A stretch of DNA of 64,000 nucleotides, taken from contig NC_072465.1 in NCBI RefSeq assembly GCF_027596085.1, positions 21,100,707-21,164,706 on the forward strand. Direction: 5' to 3'. The translations under genes were made by a program, and so were the position numbers. The stretch is from Anoplopoma fimbria. Taxonomy: Eukaryota; Chordata; Actinopteri; Perciformes; Anoplopomatidae. Below the pieces are notes generated by a model that searched no databases, was not told where the DNA came from, and saw only the letters and a list, made by a program, of their open reading frames with translations. Below are positions 15,950 to 29,271 of this stretch, piece by piece; within the stretch, counting starts at the first letter, position 1; each line of letters opens with the position of its first letter.

Positions 15950-17749
15950 TGTCATTAATATAAATATATTAGTTTATTCATCTCAAGTTGTTTATTTTCA
16001 TAATAATAAAAACAATCACAGCATGATTAGTAAAGTTAGTCCTTAAGGTACACTGAAAGTAAATGTGACCATAGTCTGTATGTAACTATCGGTTCTTTAC
16101 TCTCTTAATTGGCAAAGATGGGCCACAAGGTTCGTTCATTACTGAAGTCCATAGAGAAAGACAGCAAGGTGAGAGTCAGAGATGGAGAAAAGGATGGACA
16201 CAGAATGGGAGGGGAGCAGGATAAGTAGGCGTAGAAAGGAAGAATTATACGAAGGGCCAGAGGGAAGGAGGGCAAAGAGAGTAGGACAGAAAGCATGGGG
16301 ATGCTGAGGAAAAGAAGGGGGATAGAAATAATGAGGGATGGAAGGAAAAGTGGGGATAAGCGAGGAACGGAGGAGGAGAATGGGGGGGGGGGGCAGCAAA
16401 GAGAGAGCTGAGTGGAGCTGAGGAGGCGCTGGGCCCGAGGGATTGCTGTGCGTTTATCCTCCTCTGCAGCAGGCTTCTGAAGCACTACCTCAGGAAAAGA
16501 CTATAAAGCAGGGTGGCTGCTGCTCTGTGCTGATCTGTTAATACCCACAGATACATGAGGCTCCGCCATGGTACTCTGGGGGGTGGGGTTGGACTGGGAT
16601 AGTGTGTATAAGACTGCATGTGAGTTTTGTGTGTGTTTCCTGGTCTGTGTTCGAGGATTCATATCATATCTCTGCAGAAATATATCCACTCCCCACCACT
16701 GGCTTCCCCCAACTCACCCCTGGAGACATGAAGTTACCGGAGCGATTAAAAGATTAGATTGAACTATCATATGGCGGTGTGTCAGCATTGTCATCTAAAG
16801 CTGCTGCCGGAGAGTTTGAGGGTGGGTTACGACTACCCTGTTTTCGGATTTCTGTACAAATAGACTCCTTCCTCCTGGGAAATGGTGTAAAAACTCCCTT
16901 AGAGCCACAGTATGTAGTTAAAAGTACTGGGAGGTGGAGACGCTGCATGGGGTTTGTGCTGGTTGCTACGCAGAGGACCATGTCATGTTCTCTCAGAGGG
17001 GGTCTTACATAACTAATTCAACGAAAGTTAAAAGACTTAAGGGGAAGGATAAAAATGTATGATGTGAAAGATCAGTTTCTTCGTGTTTGGCACTTCTACT
17101 TTATAAGCAAAAGTTTAACGGATAATGTTAATATATATCATCATATCATCAATGATATGGCCGAGTTTTGAATATTGTATTCATGTAAAGTCATGTCAAA
17201 ATGATCTTCATATACTGAATAACAAAGGTACAAAAAGCCCCATTTGGTAAACTGAAGGTTATTTATTTTCAAGGATGTGTTTAGCTACATTCAAAACCAT
17301 TCCCTGAAAAATAATTTGTTGTGGTCAACTTGTTTTCCTCGGCTGCCCCATCTTTGTTTTTAACACACAATCCCCTCAGAACATAGAGCAATTTATTGTT
17401 CTCTGAATTTATTTGAGGGAAGCCTGCAAAAAATCTTATCGGACTAGACAGAGACATGCTTTTTTCATACAGTGGGTTTGAACAGTAACACAAGAGCTGT
17501 CCCTTTTTAAATCAGTAAATGTATTTTAACAAAGCACATGTTGTTCTTTAATGGATCTAAATAACAATGACTCGATTTTAGTGAAGACGATGTTCTGTCA
17601 CCTGACTTGCCCTGCGGGTAACTCTTCTAGTTCTGGTTGTTCAGCAAGGCTCATGATCAGCAGCAGATGATAAACAACCCACCCATATGCTGCTACTGTC
17701 TGAATGTGTGTGTGTGTGTGTGTGTAATCATATTATTCCCTTTGTGTGG
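15950..17749. other. Non-coding stretch with a purine-rich segment
   Basis: 16140-16400 is strongly purine-rich (GGA/GAA) and ends in a G10 run near 16383. 16400-16570 is GC-richer and unique-looking, with a TCCTCCTCTGCAG acceptor-like site at about 16470 that lacks a clear partner donor. Confidence 0.5.
17706..17725. repeat. Short (GT)n repeat
   Basis: About ten GT units. Confidence 0.9.
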
Positions 17750-17975
17750 TCTTAAATCTCTGCACACAGTTGCATTGTGGGTACTCACTTTCCAACAGGG
17801 GACAAAAAGACAGTCCCCACGAAGTTAACCAATACATTTTGACAATTGTTTTTGTTCAGCATAGAATCATGCTTAGATTAAGGTTCAGGGTAAGGATTGG
17901 GGTTAAGAATATAGTGGTTTGGACTAATGTAAGTATAAACCTCTGTTAAATAAGTGTAAGTCAATAAGTCAAATG
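17750..17975 (+). repeat. Diverged 'GTCCCCAC' dispersed repeat fragment
   Basis: ACTTTCCAACAGGGGACAAA, AGTCCCCACGAAG and a degenerate GGTTAAG/GGGTAAG run resemble a common fish repeat. A reverse GTGGGGACAGG at about 18500 may be its other part, with the SINE at 18019 inserted between. Weak. Confidence 0.3.
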
Positions 17976-18018
17976 TCCACACAAATTACATTGTGTATGC
18001 ATTCATAATGTATGTATA

Positions 18019-18319
18019 GGGGCGGCTGTGGCGTAGTGGAGAGCAAGGTAGTTCTTCAATCAGAGGGTGGGTGGTTCGATACCCGACTTCGGCAGTCGAT
18101 ATGTCCTTGGGCAAGACACTTAACCCCAAGTTGCTCCCGAAGGCTTGCCATCGGTGTGGACTGGATGTTGCATGAATGTTAGTTAGAGTCTGATGGTGGC
18201 ACCTTGCATGGTAGCCTGTCACCAGTGTGTGAATGGGTGAATGATATGTAATATACTACTGATTGTAAGTCGCTTTGGATAAAAGCGTCTGCTAAATGAC
18301 TGTAATGTAATGTAATGTA
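18019..18319 (+). mobile_element. tRNA-derived SINE, near full length
   Basis: The 5' part carries RNA polymerase III promoter boxes: A box TGGCGTAGTGG at 18029-18039 and B box GGTTCGATACC at 18073-18083. A middle section follows (ledger-like text around GGGCAAGACACTTAACC). The 3' tail contains GTCGCTTTGGATAAAAGCG and ends in (TGTAA)n. This tail is widespread in teleost SINEs that borrow the 3' end of an L2-type LINE. It is a retroposon, not a functional tRNA gene. Candidate target duplications are AATGTAT-like strings on both sides, but the tail itself has the same wording, so they are not decisive. Confidence 0.88.
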
Positions 18320-20886
18320 TAATTTACCTGTCCTAAAAACAGGTGTTTTTAAATTACAGTTCAACCAAGTGAATTAAAAATGAAAAGATGAATCAAAGAC
18401 AAATATCAGCATCAGTATGAAATACTACTATCACAATGACATAGTGATTGCTGTGTTATTTGTTTGAAGTTGCGGATGAAACTATCACAAATTGCCACTG
18501 TGGGGACAGGTAAATTATACCTTAAAATGATACGAGACGATGAAAGACACTCCAGCAGCACAGCAACAGGCAAAAGCAATGAGAGAAAAGATTGAGTGGG
18601 AGGTAAAAGAAAATAATAAAAAAAAATGGAACCACCTCAGGTCCAGTGAGGAATCCGCACCACAACATATTGGTGTTTGATCAAGATCAGCTTAGAGCTT
18701 CAGCAGATAATCAGGGCCCTCTGCATCCATTCAGCAATTTTTGACATTTCATCATACTAAATTTTTAAACGCCGTGCTTTACAAGTTTAACATTTAGTAT
18801 ATGAAATGTTATTTTGTGTCACACGCAAGGGTTTTCATCAATTTGAGCCGAGCAGAATAAGAGAGGAAGAAAATAAGAATAATATTTGGAGATCAAAGTA
18901 ATTTATGTTTATTTAATTTATATTTTACATTATCATAATGTGTATATTGGGTTGAAAGTGCCGGGATCTTACAATTTTCTTCATTCCTATGTTATCACCT
19001 CCTTATTAAAGTGTCGTAGCCTTAAATTGACAAACAGTAATAGCAGGGAAAATATGCTTTGTCATGCAGCTTGTGTTTTTACGAATGTTGATCACGTCAC
19101 TACAAATTAAATGTGGTCTGTTGGTGCCCGTAAGACTGCAAGTTGTTTTGTTATCGACCAGGGCCACTTATCCACTTGATCAAAATCACCTGTATTCTCA
19201 GATAACATGACAGGCTATTAGAAAGACGTGGTTAACCAGGCGTGTGATATTGCCTACAGTGGTCTTTAACGATGGTGTAAACAGCACTGGGTCACTGCTT
19301 TGTGGTACAGGCAGTGAGTCTCTGCAGCTTGTTTAAGGTTGTATTTTCTTAATGCATAATATAAGGTACTCCTAGGGTAGATATTAATCTGATTAAACAA
19401 CCAAAAGTACTGTAGAATTAGCATATATCTGATAAAGCCTCAGTGGAATTGGAATCTCATTCAAAAAGTTAGCATTCGTTGCCATTTTATTTTGTGCTAC
19501 TGTTCTACATTATAGTGTATCAGCCTCTTGTGATTGCATTGCTGTTTAAAGTGATTTTAAAGACATGGATATTCCGTTTTGCATAAAAATGTGAACATAC
19601 ATCTTGACAAATTTCAGATGTGACACAGAACATTACAGCTCCCCTAAACTTGAATGGATCATGTAATGGCTGGACAAAAACACTAGAGACTAGAAGGGCA
19701 CTTGGAGAGGGCAGATCTCCGCCAAGGCCATTTTCATAAGTGAAAAATAATGCGTGTATCCACCACGTGATTTGGATCTGCTCCAAATATATAATGGGTT
19801 CTTCCTTGGCCGGTGCTACATCATTTGACCAACTTTCATGACAATCGGGCTAGTAGTTTTTCCATAATCCTGCTGAGAAATAAACAAACCAAACCAAAGA
19901 CATAGCATCCTTGGCCGAGGTAATATATGTCTTTGTAATATCTGAAAATATCAGTGTACCGATGCTTATCATACTTTGTAGAACAATTTGTTGTAATCCT
20001 CAGTGGCATATGTCCCCAGATGTATTGCAACATTGGCTTCAGAATGGATGTGCATGCCTTAAGAGGTCTTGAGAGTTTGCTTGTGCTCACATTTCAGCCA
20101 AACATCTACCCTGTTCAAATGACCTCTATTGCAGCCAGTCAAGAGAGATTGTAAATAAAGTTCCACAGATTTAAGAGGCCTTAAATCCTGGAGCTTCATC
20201 TTGCTGACAGAGTCCATAGCGTGTAATCTGGACGCACAGTTATATGGCAACTGGGTTTCAGGAGGAAGCTGTTTTGTAAAACCATCGTCAGGACAAAGTT
20301 TGCATGATTAGACTCAAGTTAGACTTTAATTATCATAGTTAAATAGCTGCACTGCAGTCTCCGTGGACCACTGCATGTTCCACTCGTGGTGAGGGAAGAG
20401 GCGGGCAGTGGGGGGAGGAGATGGTGGGGCGATGTAAAGCAGGTAATTAAATGAAGATTGTAGGCTATTGAATGATCTCCTGGGAAAATATAGTGCCTCC
20501 CCTCCTCCCTCCCTCCCTCCTCTCCTTCCCTCTCCCAACCCTCGCTCTCTAGCCTTGCACCTGAGATGAAGATGACAGTTAATGATGGTGTTTTTTAAAA
20601 CCACTTTACCTCATGCCCTATAGCTCACTCTCGCTCTCTCTAGACAGACTGAGGTTATTTTTTTTTTTGGCCTCTTCTTTCATCCTTTACTGAGATAGGG
20701 CCACACCATTTTTCTCTATGTTCCATTAGCAAATTGCCTCCCCCTCTTTCTCTCGCTCCTTGTTTCCTCCCTCCCCAGCCGCCCCCTAACCCTCCCATTA
20801 GATATCTAACTGGTAAATGTATTCATTTAAACTAAAAAAAAACCCAATGAAGTTCACTCCAGGGTCTGTTTTATTTTTTTTTGCAG
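18320..20886. other. Non-coding stretch before the candidate exon
   Basis: Besides the repeat at 19681-19924, the part from 20380 to 20880 is pyrimidine-rich with (CCCT)n-like runs, then the acceptor of the candidate exon. Confidence 0.55.
19681..19924 (+). repeat. Dispersed teleost repeat, LINE/RTE-like 3' portion
   Basis: Text such as CTCCGCCAAGGCCATTTTC, ATCCTGCTGAGAAATAAACA and the end ATCCTTGGCCGAGGTAAT follows a pattern I recognise from many fish genomes. No coding frame remains. Family name is uncertain. Confidence 0.5.
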
Positions 20887-21010
20887 AAGTTGGAGCGGAG
20901 CCACAGAGCTGGTGAGAGACTAATGTGGGATGGCGTCGTAAAGACAACCTGAAGGACCTGAAAGCCATCGTTCTCACGGAGTGGCAGCAAGGTCATCTGG
21001 CTAAAGGATG
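20887..21010 (+). other. Candidate untranslated exon (124 bp)
   Basis: Seen: a long T-rich tract ends in TTGCAG at 20886, and GGATG|GTGAGT forms a consensus donor at 21011. The 124 bases between are richer in G and C than the flanks. All three forward frames are closed by stops, so it cannot be an internal coding exon. It contains one short ATG frame of nine codons starting at 20923. Inference: it could be a 5' leader exon of the cadherin gene 37 kb downstream, or an exon of a non-coding RNA. An internal GCTG|GTGAGA at 20911 is an alternative donor. Confidence 0.4.
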
Positions 21011-21931
21011 GTGAGTCTGTTATTTTGCATATGCCGTGGGCTACGAGGTAATAAGGTCTGCTTAGCTTCACCATTTTAACCATTTAAAAAAACAAAGTGC
21101 CCAGACAAGCATTAGTAAACTGACCAGCAGTTTGTTTAATTTGCCGAGCTACAATCTACTTTCATGCATGCGCTGGCCTAGACTGTCCCGCCCAACATCC
21201 TAATGTTGAAAACAGCCATTTAGTTAGTCATAACATTTACTCTAGTATAACACACAGTAATTGGTGGAAAACTCCACACAATGGCATGCCTGGACTGAGA
21301 AAGTAAGGCCCAATAAAGAAAATAAATTCTCTGTGAATCACAGAAGATTTACTACGTTATTAACTGTAGGCAAAGTCTGGGTAGCATTTAATCACAACGA
21401 AATATCTTGCTGAATAAATGCATGAATGTGATCCATTATTATTAATCAATTTATTGCATTCATGACAAATTTGTATGCACAACACAACAGCTGCGTAACA
21501 TTTGGGGTAATCAACACTTTAGTACCATAATAAAATAAGTCAGTTAGTTAAAGCTCTTAGTTAAAGAGTCGATTAAATAGAGATGGAGAAAGAGACACAC
21601 AATGTTTCCAGTCCATGTGCGATTCTCTCAATATTCTGTCCTCATTTGTGTTTCACTACAGCATGTGTTTTCCCAATGCTCTGGATTACCCCATATCCGA
21701 AGACTGCTGAGTCAGTCATTTTAGAGCCCTCACAGGCCGCTCCTTCCCCTAATATGTCTAGTCCTGTGTCAGGTCTTTGGAAATCCGGGTTAATATCTAA
21801 CTGAAGGATCCAATCTTCCAGATTATGTGTGTTTGATTTTGTTTACACCATCTGCCATGAGATGTAATTGAATGTACTGCATGGTATAATCTGATACATC
21901 CTGGGTGGATGTTTTGCTACCGCTGTCATTG

Positions 21932-21933
<2 letters not shown>

Positions 21934-22019
<86 letters not shown>
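21934..22019. repeat. (TG)n microsatellite
   Basis: About 43 uninterrupted units. Confidence 0.98.
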
Positions 22020-22023
<4 letters not shown>

Positions 22024-22188
22024 GGCGCATAGCCCATAGATGCCCTGCAGGAATCCAAAATAGCCAGTAGATGTCCTGCAGGAATTAGTCCCGGCTTTAT
22101 TGGCAAACCATGCTATCTAAGCTTGAGTCATAAATCATTACGGTAATCTCCTCTGCATTTGATTAAGGTGTTGAAGGTTGGCAACACT

Positions 22189-22229
22189 TGAATTTCCCCC
22201 ATGGGGATCAATAAAGGAATATATATAAT
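22189..22229 (+). repeat. 3' tail of a LINE (L2/Rex-like)
   Basis: GAATTTCCCCCATGGGGATC followed by AATAAAGG is the usual 3' end of a fish LINE family; only the tail survives. The paired CCCC/GGGG can form a small hairpin. Confidence 0.5.
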
Positions 22230-23518
22230 GAAAGTATTTTCTGTTTGTATTCATTGGTATTCCAAAATAGGTGACAACATTGCAACATTAGTTGTTTGTT
22301 TTCCGCAGGGACCAGATTTCCAAACAGAGCTGTTCATTATATGTGTACTTCTTAATGAGTATTGTTCTCTCTGTAATCGTTCTATTTAACTAAAGTACAT
22401 ATTTCTTTATGTTTATTATATGTAGGTTTTTTACGTTCAATTCAGGCTTCTTAATGCAGCAATAGGTTATGGCTGGGAACATTTGACACCACAGTCCTCA
22501 TTTGCTACGACCTGAAGCATTTGATACTTGCGCTTGACATACACATTAACATTTAAGACTGATGCTACCACGGAGAGTGATGAGTGAGCAGGTGCAGTAA
22601 GGGTTCATTGTCGGGCTCAAGGACACATCGACAGGGCACAAGGCTGCCGTTGGGACACACCGACAGTTGAGGTGATTAAAACCTCCCTATTTCAGCCAGG
22701 TGTCACTAATCTGCTGGTATAGAATGAGAAAGTAGTATCTCATGTTTAAATAACTATATCTTCAAAACTACAAAAAAAAAATATTTCTACAATAAGAAAA
22801 TGACTAAGGAGTTTAACGTCCTCTTAAAGGAATAGTTTTACATTTTTCAAATACGTTTATTCGCTTTCTTGTCCAGGGACAGTACAATATCTATACCACT
22901 CATGTATCTGTCTGTAAATATGAAGCATAGCAAGGTGATAGTTCAACTTATTTTTAGAACTGGAAGCAGAGCAAAAACTTCTAGCCTAACTTTGTCCAAA
23001 GGTTTAAAAAAAAAAAATCCACCTGCCTGCACTAAAGCTTGCTGTACAAAAACTGTAAATTGTGTCACATGTATTAATAACAATAACAAGTTGTGGTCTG
23101 CAGGAGGAAACACGATAGACTATTTCTTGCATGAGTGTAGTATCTTCCTGCAGTCTTGTCGATACAGTCAGGTTACAGTCAGCTAGGGCAAACACATTTA
23201 ATGAGTTGTAAATTATCCATTTCACATGTTCATACAAGGCTCAGAAACAGCATTTGTCATCATAAAAACAAGCAGCTACAGTTGACTTCAAAGCTGTATC
23301 AGAAGACATACAAACAGAGGATGTTATATTTGATTTGTTTAGGGTTTTTTTCACCCCACGGAGGATGTGTAGTTCAAAGGGGTGGACTAGTGAAAAGTAT
23401 GTCACTGGTACCAAGCCAGGATGAGGTATTACTAGCTTTAAATCCTTCTGCACTGATCAAAACTAGACTTACTGCACACACGGAGAAAGTGGTACATTCA
23501 ACAACACACAGCCCTTCC

Positions 23519-23526
<8 letters not shown>

Positions 23527-23568
<42 letters not shown>

Positions 23569-23572
23569 CACA
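23527..23572. repeat. (CA)n microsatellite
   Basis: About 22 units with one CG interruption; a CTCTCT run precedes it. Confidence 0.97.
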
Positions 23573-24797
23573 GAAACAAACTAATGCTATGACAATAACA
23601 CCAACAACAGTGACCTCTATGATCCGGGTCACAGGCTAGATAACGGTCAGCAGTAGATCACACCAAGGGGCCCACAGATGCTGTTTTTATTGTCGTCTCT
23701 CTGTTTTAGCAGTCTTACGCTATGTTTATTTTTGTCCATTTCTAGCAACTGCAGTATTATCAATAATACATCAAACAAACAAGGCCTTAACGTTGCTATT
23801 TTCTCCCAATCCTACTGTTCTTTCGGATATGGTTGTTCTACTGTAGTTGCATTCTTCTTGTGGACAATTATTCTTTTTTTTTGGACCAAAATATTGTGTT
23901 GTTTCACATTCCACCTTTCTACTTTAATCAGTCGTACTTTTACCATGGCAATAAGTACGATTTCAGCCCATAGGAGCAGTTTTGCTTTGGGGCAGTGGAA
24001 TGATGGGGGGATGGATAATGCTCTTTAGAGTATGTGGCTCCAGCCCCAGAGGTTTAACAAGCAAAGATTTGGATTAACTTCTTCAAATGAAAATATGACG
24101 GTAAAGTCTGCATGTCTGAGTTGGAGGTTTTTTTTAGAGGCTTTTCCAAATCTCATATTCTCGTAGTTTAATTCAGTAAAATGTGTAATGTGCAAGCTTT
24201 AAAAACCTGTGTGCATATTTACAGTACCTCCGAGTGTGTCCATCTATATTGGTTTCTCCCGTCAGTGTTTACACTGTGTATTCTCTGTCTGTAACTCACT
24301 GTGTGAGTTCATTTGCTCATGCTCGTGTACTCACATGCCTCCATATGTCTCATAATCCAGTAGACTGGCACACATCATGGTGTTGGGAGCTGGGGAATTC
24401 AGAGCTGTTCTGCCACATTCATCAGTCAAAAGAAACGTACAGAGAGAACTTATGTGGCTGTGTTTAGCATATTACACAAAATAAAGAAGGATTCTGACTG
24501 TATGCAGGGAACAGCTGCCTCACTAAATGAGGAATCCGCTGTGGAGGAGATTCAAAGGGGTAATTTTACACCAGCTTATGAGCAAGGAAGTGAATAGAGG
24601 GATGCATACTGCCTAGAGACCGCCAGATGTTACACAAGGGAATCCATCTACAGCAAGACTGACCAAGGGTGGAATGATTCTAAATTGGCTCTGAAAAATT
24701 GGGTTCCTCGCATACAAACAGATGAAGGAAATGTTTAAGGAACAGAGTGTCTTATGAAGAAAAAAAGGTTGCCAGTTTAATTCAGCGTCTTTTCCCA

Positions 24798-25010
24798 TTA
24801 CCTCTGCCAAGGAGGTTCTGTTACGAGCTCTGTTCGTCTGCCCGTTGTTAGTTCGTATGATATCTCAAAAACTAGATGGCAGATTTGAATCACATTTGGT
24901 GGAATGTCCAGCCAAACTTTTATCATCAGCTGTACAAAGCGTTCATAGTCAACAGTTACAAATAGCACAAAAATGTCATTACATACAATATGGCATAAGT
25001 ATGTATTCAT
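24798..25010 (-). repeat. Dispersed teleost repeat, same family type as 19681-19924
   Basis: It starts TTACCTCTGCCAAGGAGGTT, the reverse complement of the terminal motif of the 19681-19924 repeat, followed by ATCTCAAAAACTAGATGG. The copy is therefore on the opposite strand and more diverged. Confidence 0.45.
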
Positions 25011-25552
25011 CATTCTTTATTTAAGTAGGTAGAATGTGTATTTTTCAATAGAGAACTGGCTGAGTCTGCAATGGGAAGTGTTTTAAGATGGATTAAAAGA
25101 TGTAACATTTTACAAATATCAAAAAATGTAATATGAAGGTCAAATGGGGAAAAAAACATAGGGAAACAGCAAAAAAAAACCTTGTGCCATATGTCCTTTG
25201 TGCAGGTTGACTGGCCTTTGTCATAGTGAGTTGGAAATTAAACACAAATAAAGTTACAAATATATAGCCACAAAGCTGAAATGTTTAAGTAACATGGTTA
25301 CTGCAGTTTGTATCAATGCTGAAACCTTTTTTTCTGGCTACAATGGTGCAAAAGAACGAGATGAATTTGTACTGTAATTCAAAGATACTGCTTCGGATTC
25401 CTAATCCTACAAACACAATAAAAACACAACCCAGTATGAGGCTGCTGTTTGTTCAAACCCTGTTATCCATCTCCAGAGATGCTATGATTTCATGCCAGAT
25501 GGGAGGTGAGAGGTAACATCATAGTACACATTTATCATTACATTGGGAAAAC

Positions 25553-25585
25553 TGTGTGTGTGTTTGCGTGTGTGTGTTTGCGTGC

Positions 25586-25653
<68 letters not shown>
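25553..25653. repeat. (GT)n microsatellite
   Basis: Imperfect in its first 35 bases (TTTGCG interruptions), pure from about 25588. Confidence 0.97.
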
Positions 25654-25655
<2 letters not shown>

Positions 25656-28600
25656 CCACGGGATTGAAGCAACCGCTGGTCTTATCATTCAGTGTTTTAG
25701 CTATGGCAGGTGGCTGGCAGTCAGGCGGGCTACATGTTGAGTCCAGCTCCTGTTGCATTGATCTTTTATCTTTTTGAGAAGTAACAGACAGGGCTTTTGT
25801 TTTTTGCATCTGTAAACACTGACGGTGGTTGTAGACTGTAGAGTTGACTGACTGAAGAGCTGTGTATATACGGCAGAGTGATGAAGAAACTGCCCTTCAA
25901 ACTACTGCTACATTTCTTTTTCAACCATTCATATACAAGAATTAGGTTAAGTCCTGACTGTTGATCCATTCATTTTAAGCTTGTCTTGCAGAACATGTTT
26001 TTTCCTCTCTATTGCTAGATTGTAATTATGTTCAGCTACAAGTTAAATAGCCACACTGCTGTGATTATTACATGCTTACTAATAATCTCCCATAAGTCTT
26101 TTCTCTCTGTTTCCAAAGGTTTCCTCACATTCTGCATGCTTTCGGTCCCTCTTTCACTTTCTTCTTTATTTTGCACCAGCTGAAATAAAAAGAGAGGAGG
26201 AAAAAAAAGAAAAGCCACAGACATGAAACCTGAATGGAAATTGTGCCAGGCTCTGCCACCACCTCCTCAGGTGCAATACTGAGCTATGCAAGGGGATCTT
26301 TGAGGCAGCAAAGGGACTTTTAATGAACAGGCCCTTCATTGATCTGTGGACAAAACAGTCGTTAATTATGTGCGGGTGGGCATTTAATTGAGGGAGTGAA
26401 ACAAGGTTCCTGCTTGCTAAGCTAATGCACGGTCAAGAATGAGGAGGATTTGATTGAGTCTTGTGCCATTGGGGTAAAGGATGAGACACGAACGATCACT
26501 CAGCCAATGCATGTGGAGCTTCCTCCCTGTCACACCTTTTCTGTTCTGTCTGTCTCGGCCTCTCCCATTGTTTGTCTTTTAGTAAGTGACACTTGCTGTG
26601 TTATTCAGCTTACTTTGTTTCTAAATCTGGCTGAAATGCCCTCCATCTTCTTATTTTCCTCAACATCGGATGCTCTTTTGTCTTCTCTTCATCCCAGCCA
26701 GTATGTTTGATTATCTGACTTGTAAATGGCAGCAGTGAGGCGGTGTCTGAAGCAATAGAAAATCTGGAAAATGAGCACATTGACTCAATGTGCTGTAACT
26801 GTGCCTGTTTGTTTATTAAAGCAGCAGTGTTTCTGAGGTTAGTGCAATCTTGTGTAAATCTTTGATTTGTTGTTGTCAGTCATCATCAGGCAGCCAACAC
26901 GCTTATGGCTCTGCTCAGTGAGTCTTAAGTACAAGCACTACCTCCATCTCTATTGCCTGTCTGTTATATTGTCTCGGTGAACCCTCTGAAACTGATGGTC
27001 ACTTAATAGGGTCTTGGCAGTAGTTTTAATCAATGATTCTAACTGTTATTTATCAAATTGAAATGGTTATTATGTCCTCTTTCAGGAGTTGAGAAATAAA
27101 GCTAAAGAGACGGATGAATTGAGGATTACAAAAACAATTACTGATGACAAATAAATTAGATTTAGAATGAAGTAAGATATGAGATATGTCAAGACAAACG
27201 ATAAAATCATAATAAAGTCTTAATTACAATAATTTATGTCCTGCTGTTTGAGAAAAAAACAACAACAACAAAGCATACGAGCTAAATTCAGATATTATAT
27301 CCTATTAAATAATGACACACACACACACACACATACATCTGAACACCCTGGGGTCATTTGGGTGTCATGTGTCGGGCAATCAGATCAGGCTTAAGTCATC
27401 AATCCCAGTGTGGTGTGTCACATGAGCAACATTATAACCCCTGTCACTCAAATCACAGACACATCTGGAGATGAATGGCGGTGTTTAACTGAAGAACTAC
27501 ACAAAGTGTAATACCTACAGGGGATAAGTTGCGTTGCGTGAGCAAGAGTGTATAAGCTCAGCGTGAGTTAGATTCTCATTAAAAGAGGCTTATTTATCTC
27601 TACACCTCCTAAAGAATCAAGGCTGGCGTCTTCAAGTCTTTGGGCTGGCAGCAATTACCATACCTATCAAGTAGCTTTTATAACGCCTGTTCTGTGTCAT
27701 AAGAAAAATGTGCCTAGCTATTACTCAGGCTGCCGGCACTTTTCACAAGGTGTAAGTGCTGAATGCGCTCTCAAAACGGAGTTATGTTAAGGGATCATTT
27801 TATGTGTATGCAACACACAAAAAAAAAAACCCCATCCATTTTAGAAGTTAAAAATATAGCTTTGCTTGTCTGGAGAAAAGGGAATAGTTGCTTGCATAGT
27901 TGTAAGCTGTTGAAACCTCTGAAGCTATGCTTTGCTTTAAGTTTAGAAAATGTTCTACTAAACATCAAGCATTTGCCTGAATGATACTGGAATCAGGTAC
28001 ATAACACAGATTTGCCGAAAAAGAATAAAATGTTGTTACTCATTGAATATCATTTTTATTCATCTTTGTTTTAACCATTAAATAATCATCCCAGTTCTTT
28101 AAGGCGGATGTGAAAGATAAAAGACAAAATAAAATTAACAACATATAGTGGTTTAGAAAAGTCATGAATAAGTGATAAAGCACACGAAACACTATAGAGT
28201 AAGAATACTTTAAAATGCCATCATTCATTAAATTTACATATCTGATGCCATGTTCAAATCATATAGAAGCTGCCATAATTGACAGTTTCTGACATATAAG
28301 TGCTGTGCATGGCAATAATCAAGTTCCAAATATTTATTCCTTAATAATGCACAGGTCTTTAAAGGTTAATAAACATACAGTAGATGCTTTGGCTTGAATT
28401 CGCTCAGTAAACCTAAACCCTGATTGTCATTTTGTAAATTAATCAAAACCCAGCCTAACTTAAGCCTAACATACAACTTGGACTTAATAATATATAACTT
28501 AATTTGTTGATTCAGTGTGAACATGAACACTGGTTAACTCTTCCATGATGTGTGCAATGTCATGAGTGATTGCGAGCACCAGGAGATAATTACCGTTCCA

Positions 28601-29188
28601 TCTCTTCCATCTCACATGACAATAACGTGGGATACGTGCGAAAACAACATCATTGCGATATCATTCATTCTCAAATGAAAATGTTTACTCCACACTGAGA
28701 GCGATTGTAAGCTTTGTCATAAATAACTCAAATCATACTGGTCGTATTTTTAGTGCTAGTTTAAATTTCAGTGCTAATCCTTGGAGACATACCAGCGCTG
28801 ATCATGTATGATGAAATACAGAGCAACTCCTCGGACTCAGGGTATCCAATGTAAATTTAGCAAAAGAAAAGATAAGGCCGTCCATTAGCCCAGGTTGAGC
28901 TATACCTCGTTAATAATGCAAACACTCCTCCAAATTGTTCACCTCGTGTCGGGCTTTGGTTGTGGAAAAATTCCTCTGCTGATAGTGTTGTGTGACTAGC
29001 CATAATATCCTACTGCTGCTTGGAGGGCTATTACTGTCATAGTATCCCAACACGGTGTCATTAAATGGCTAGCAGCTGCAACTATTTGGTTTTTTTCCTG
29101 CGCTAGCACCGCCTCATAGCTGTGTTTGTGTCTGTGTATGATCACAAAGAGGAATGTGTACATGCATGCGTGTGTGTTCAGGCCTGGA

Positions 29189-29190
<2 letters not shown>
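25654..29190. other. Non-coding stretch with possibly conserved blocks
   Basis: 26240-26420 and 28870-28980 have balanced, low-repeat composition with TTAATTATG and CATTTAATTG homeodomain-type words. No gene was recognised. Confidence 0.5.

Positions 29191-29269
<79 letters not shown>
29191..29269. repeat. (GT)n microsatellite
   Basis: About 39 uninterrupted units. Confidence 0.98.

Positions 29270-29271
<2 letters not shown>

Larger units (their letters stand above)
21011..24797. other. Non-coding stretch, probable intron
   Basis: Only the listed microsatellites and LINE tail were recognised. Other sequence is unique and A/T-rich. Confidence 0.55.

Noticed and set aside
16139..16485. Ser/Pro/Leu-rich minus-strand frames of up to 126 codons
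   Set aside because: They are produced by a purine-rich tract on the plus strand; low complexity and no domain.
18019..18090. Possible tRNA gene from the A and B boxes
   Set aside because: The boxes are part of a SINE with a LINE-type tail, and no cloverleaf with a proper acceptor stem was evident.
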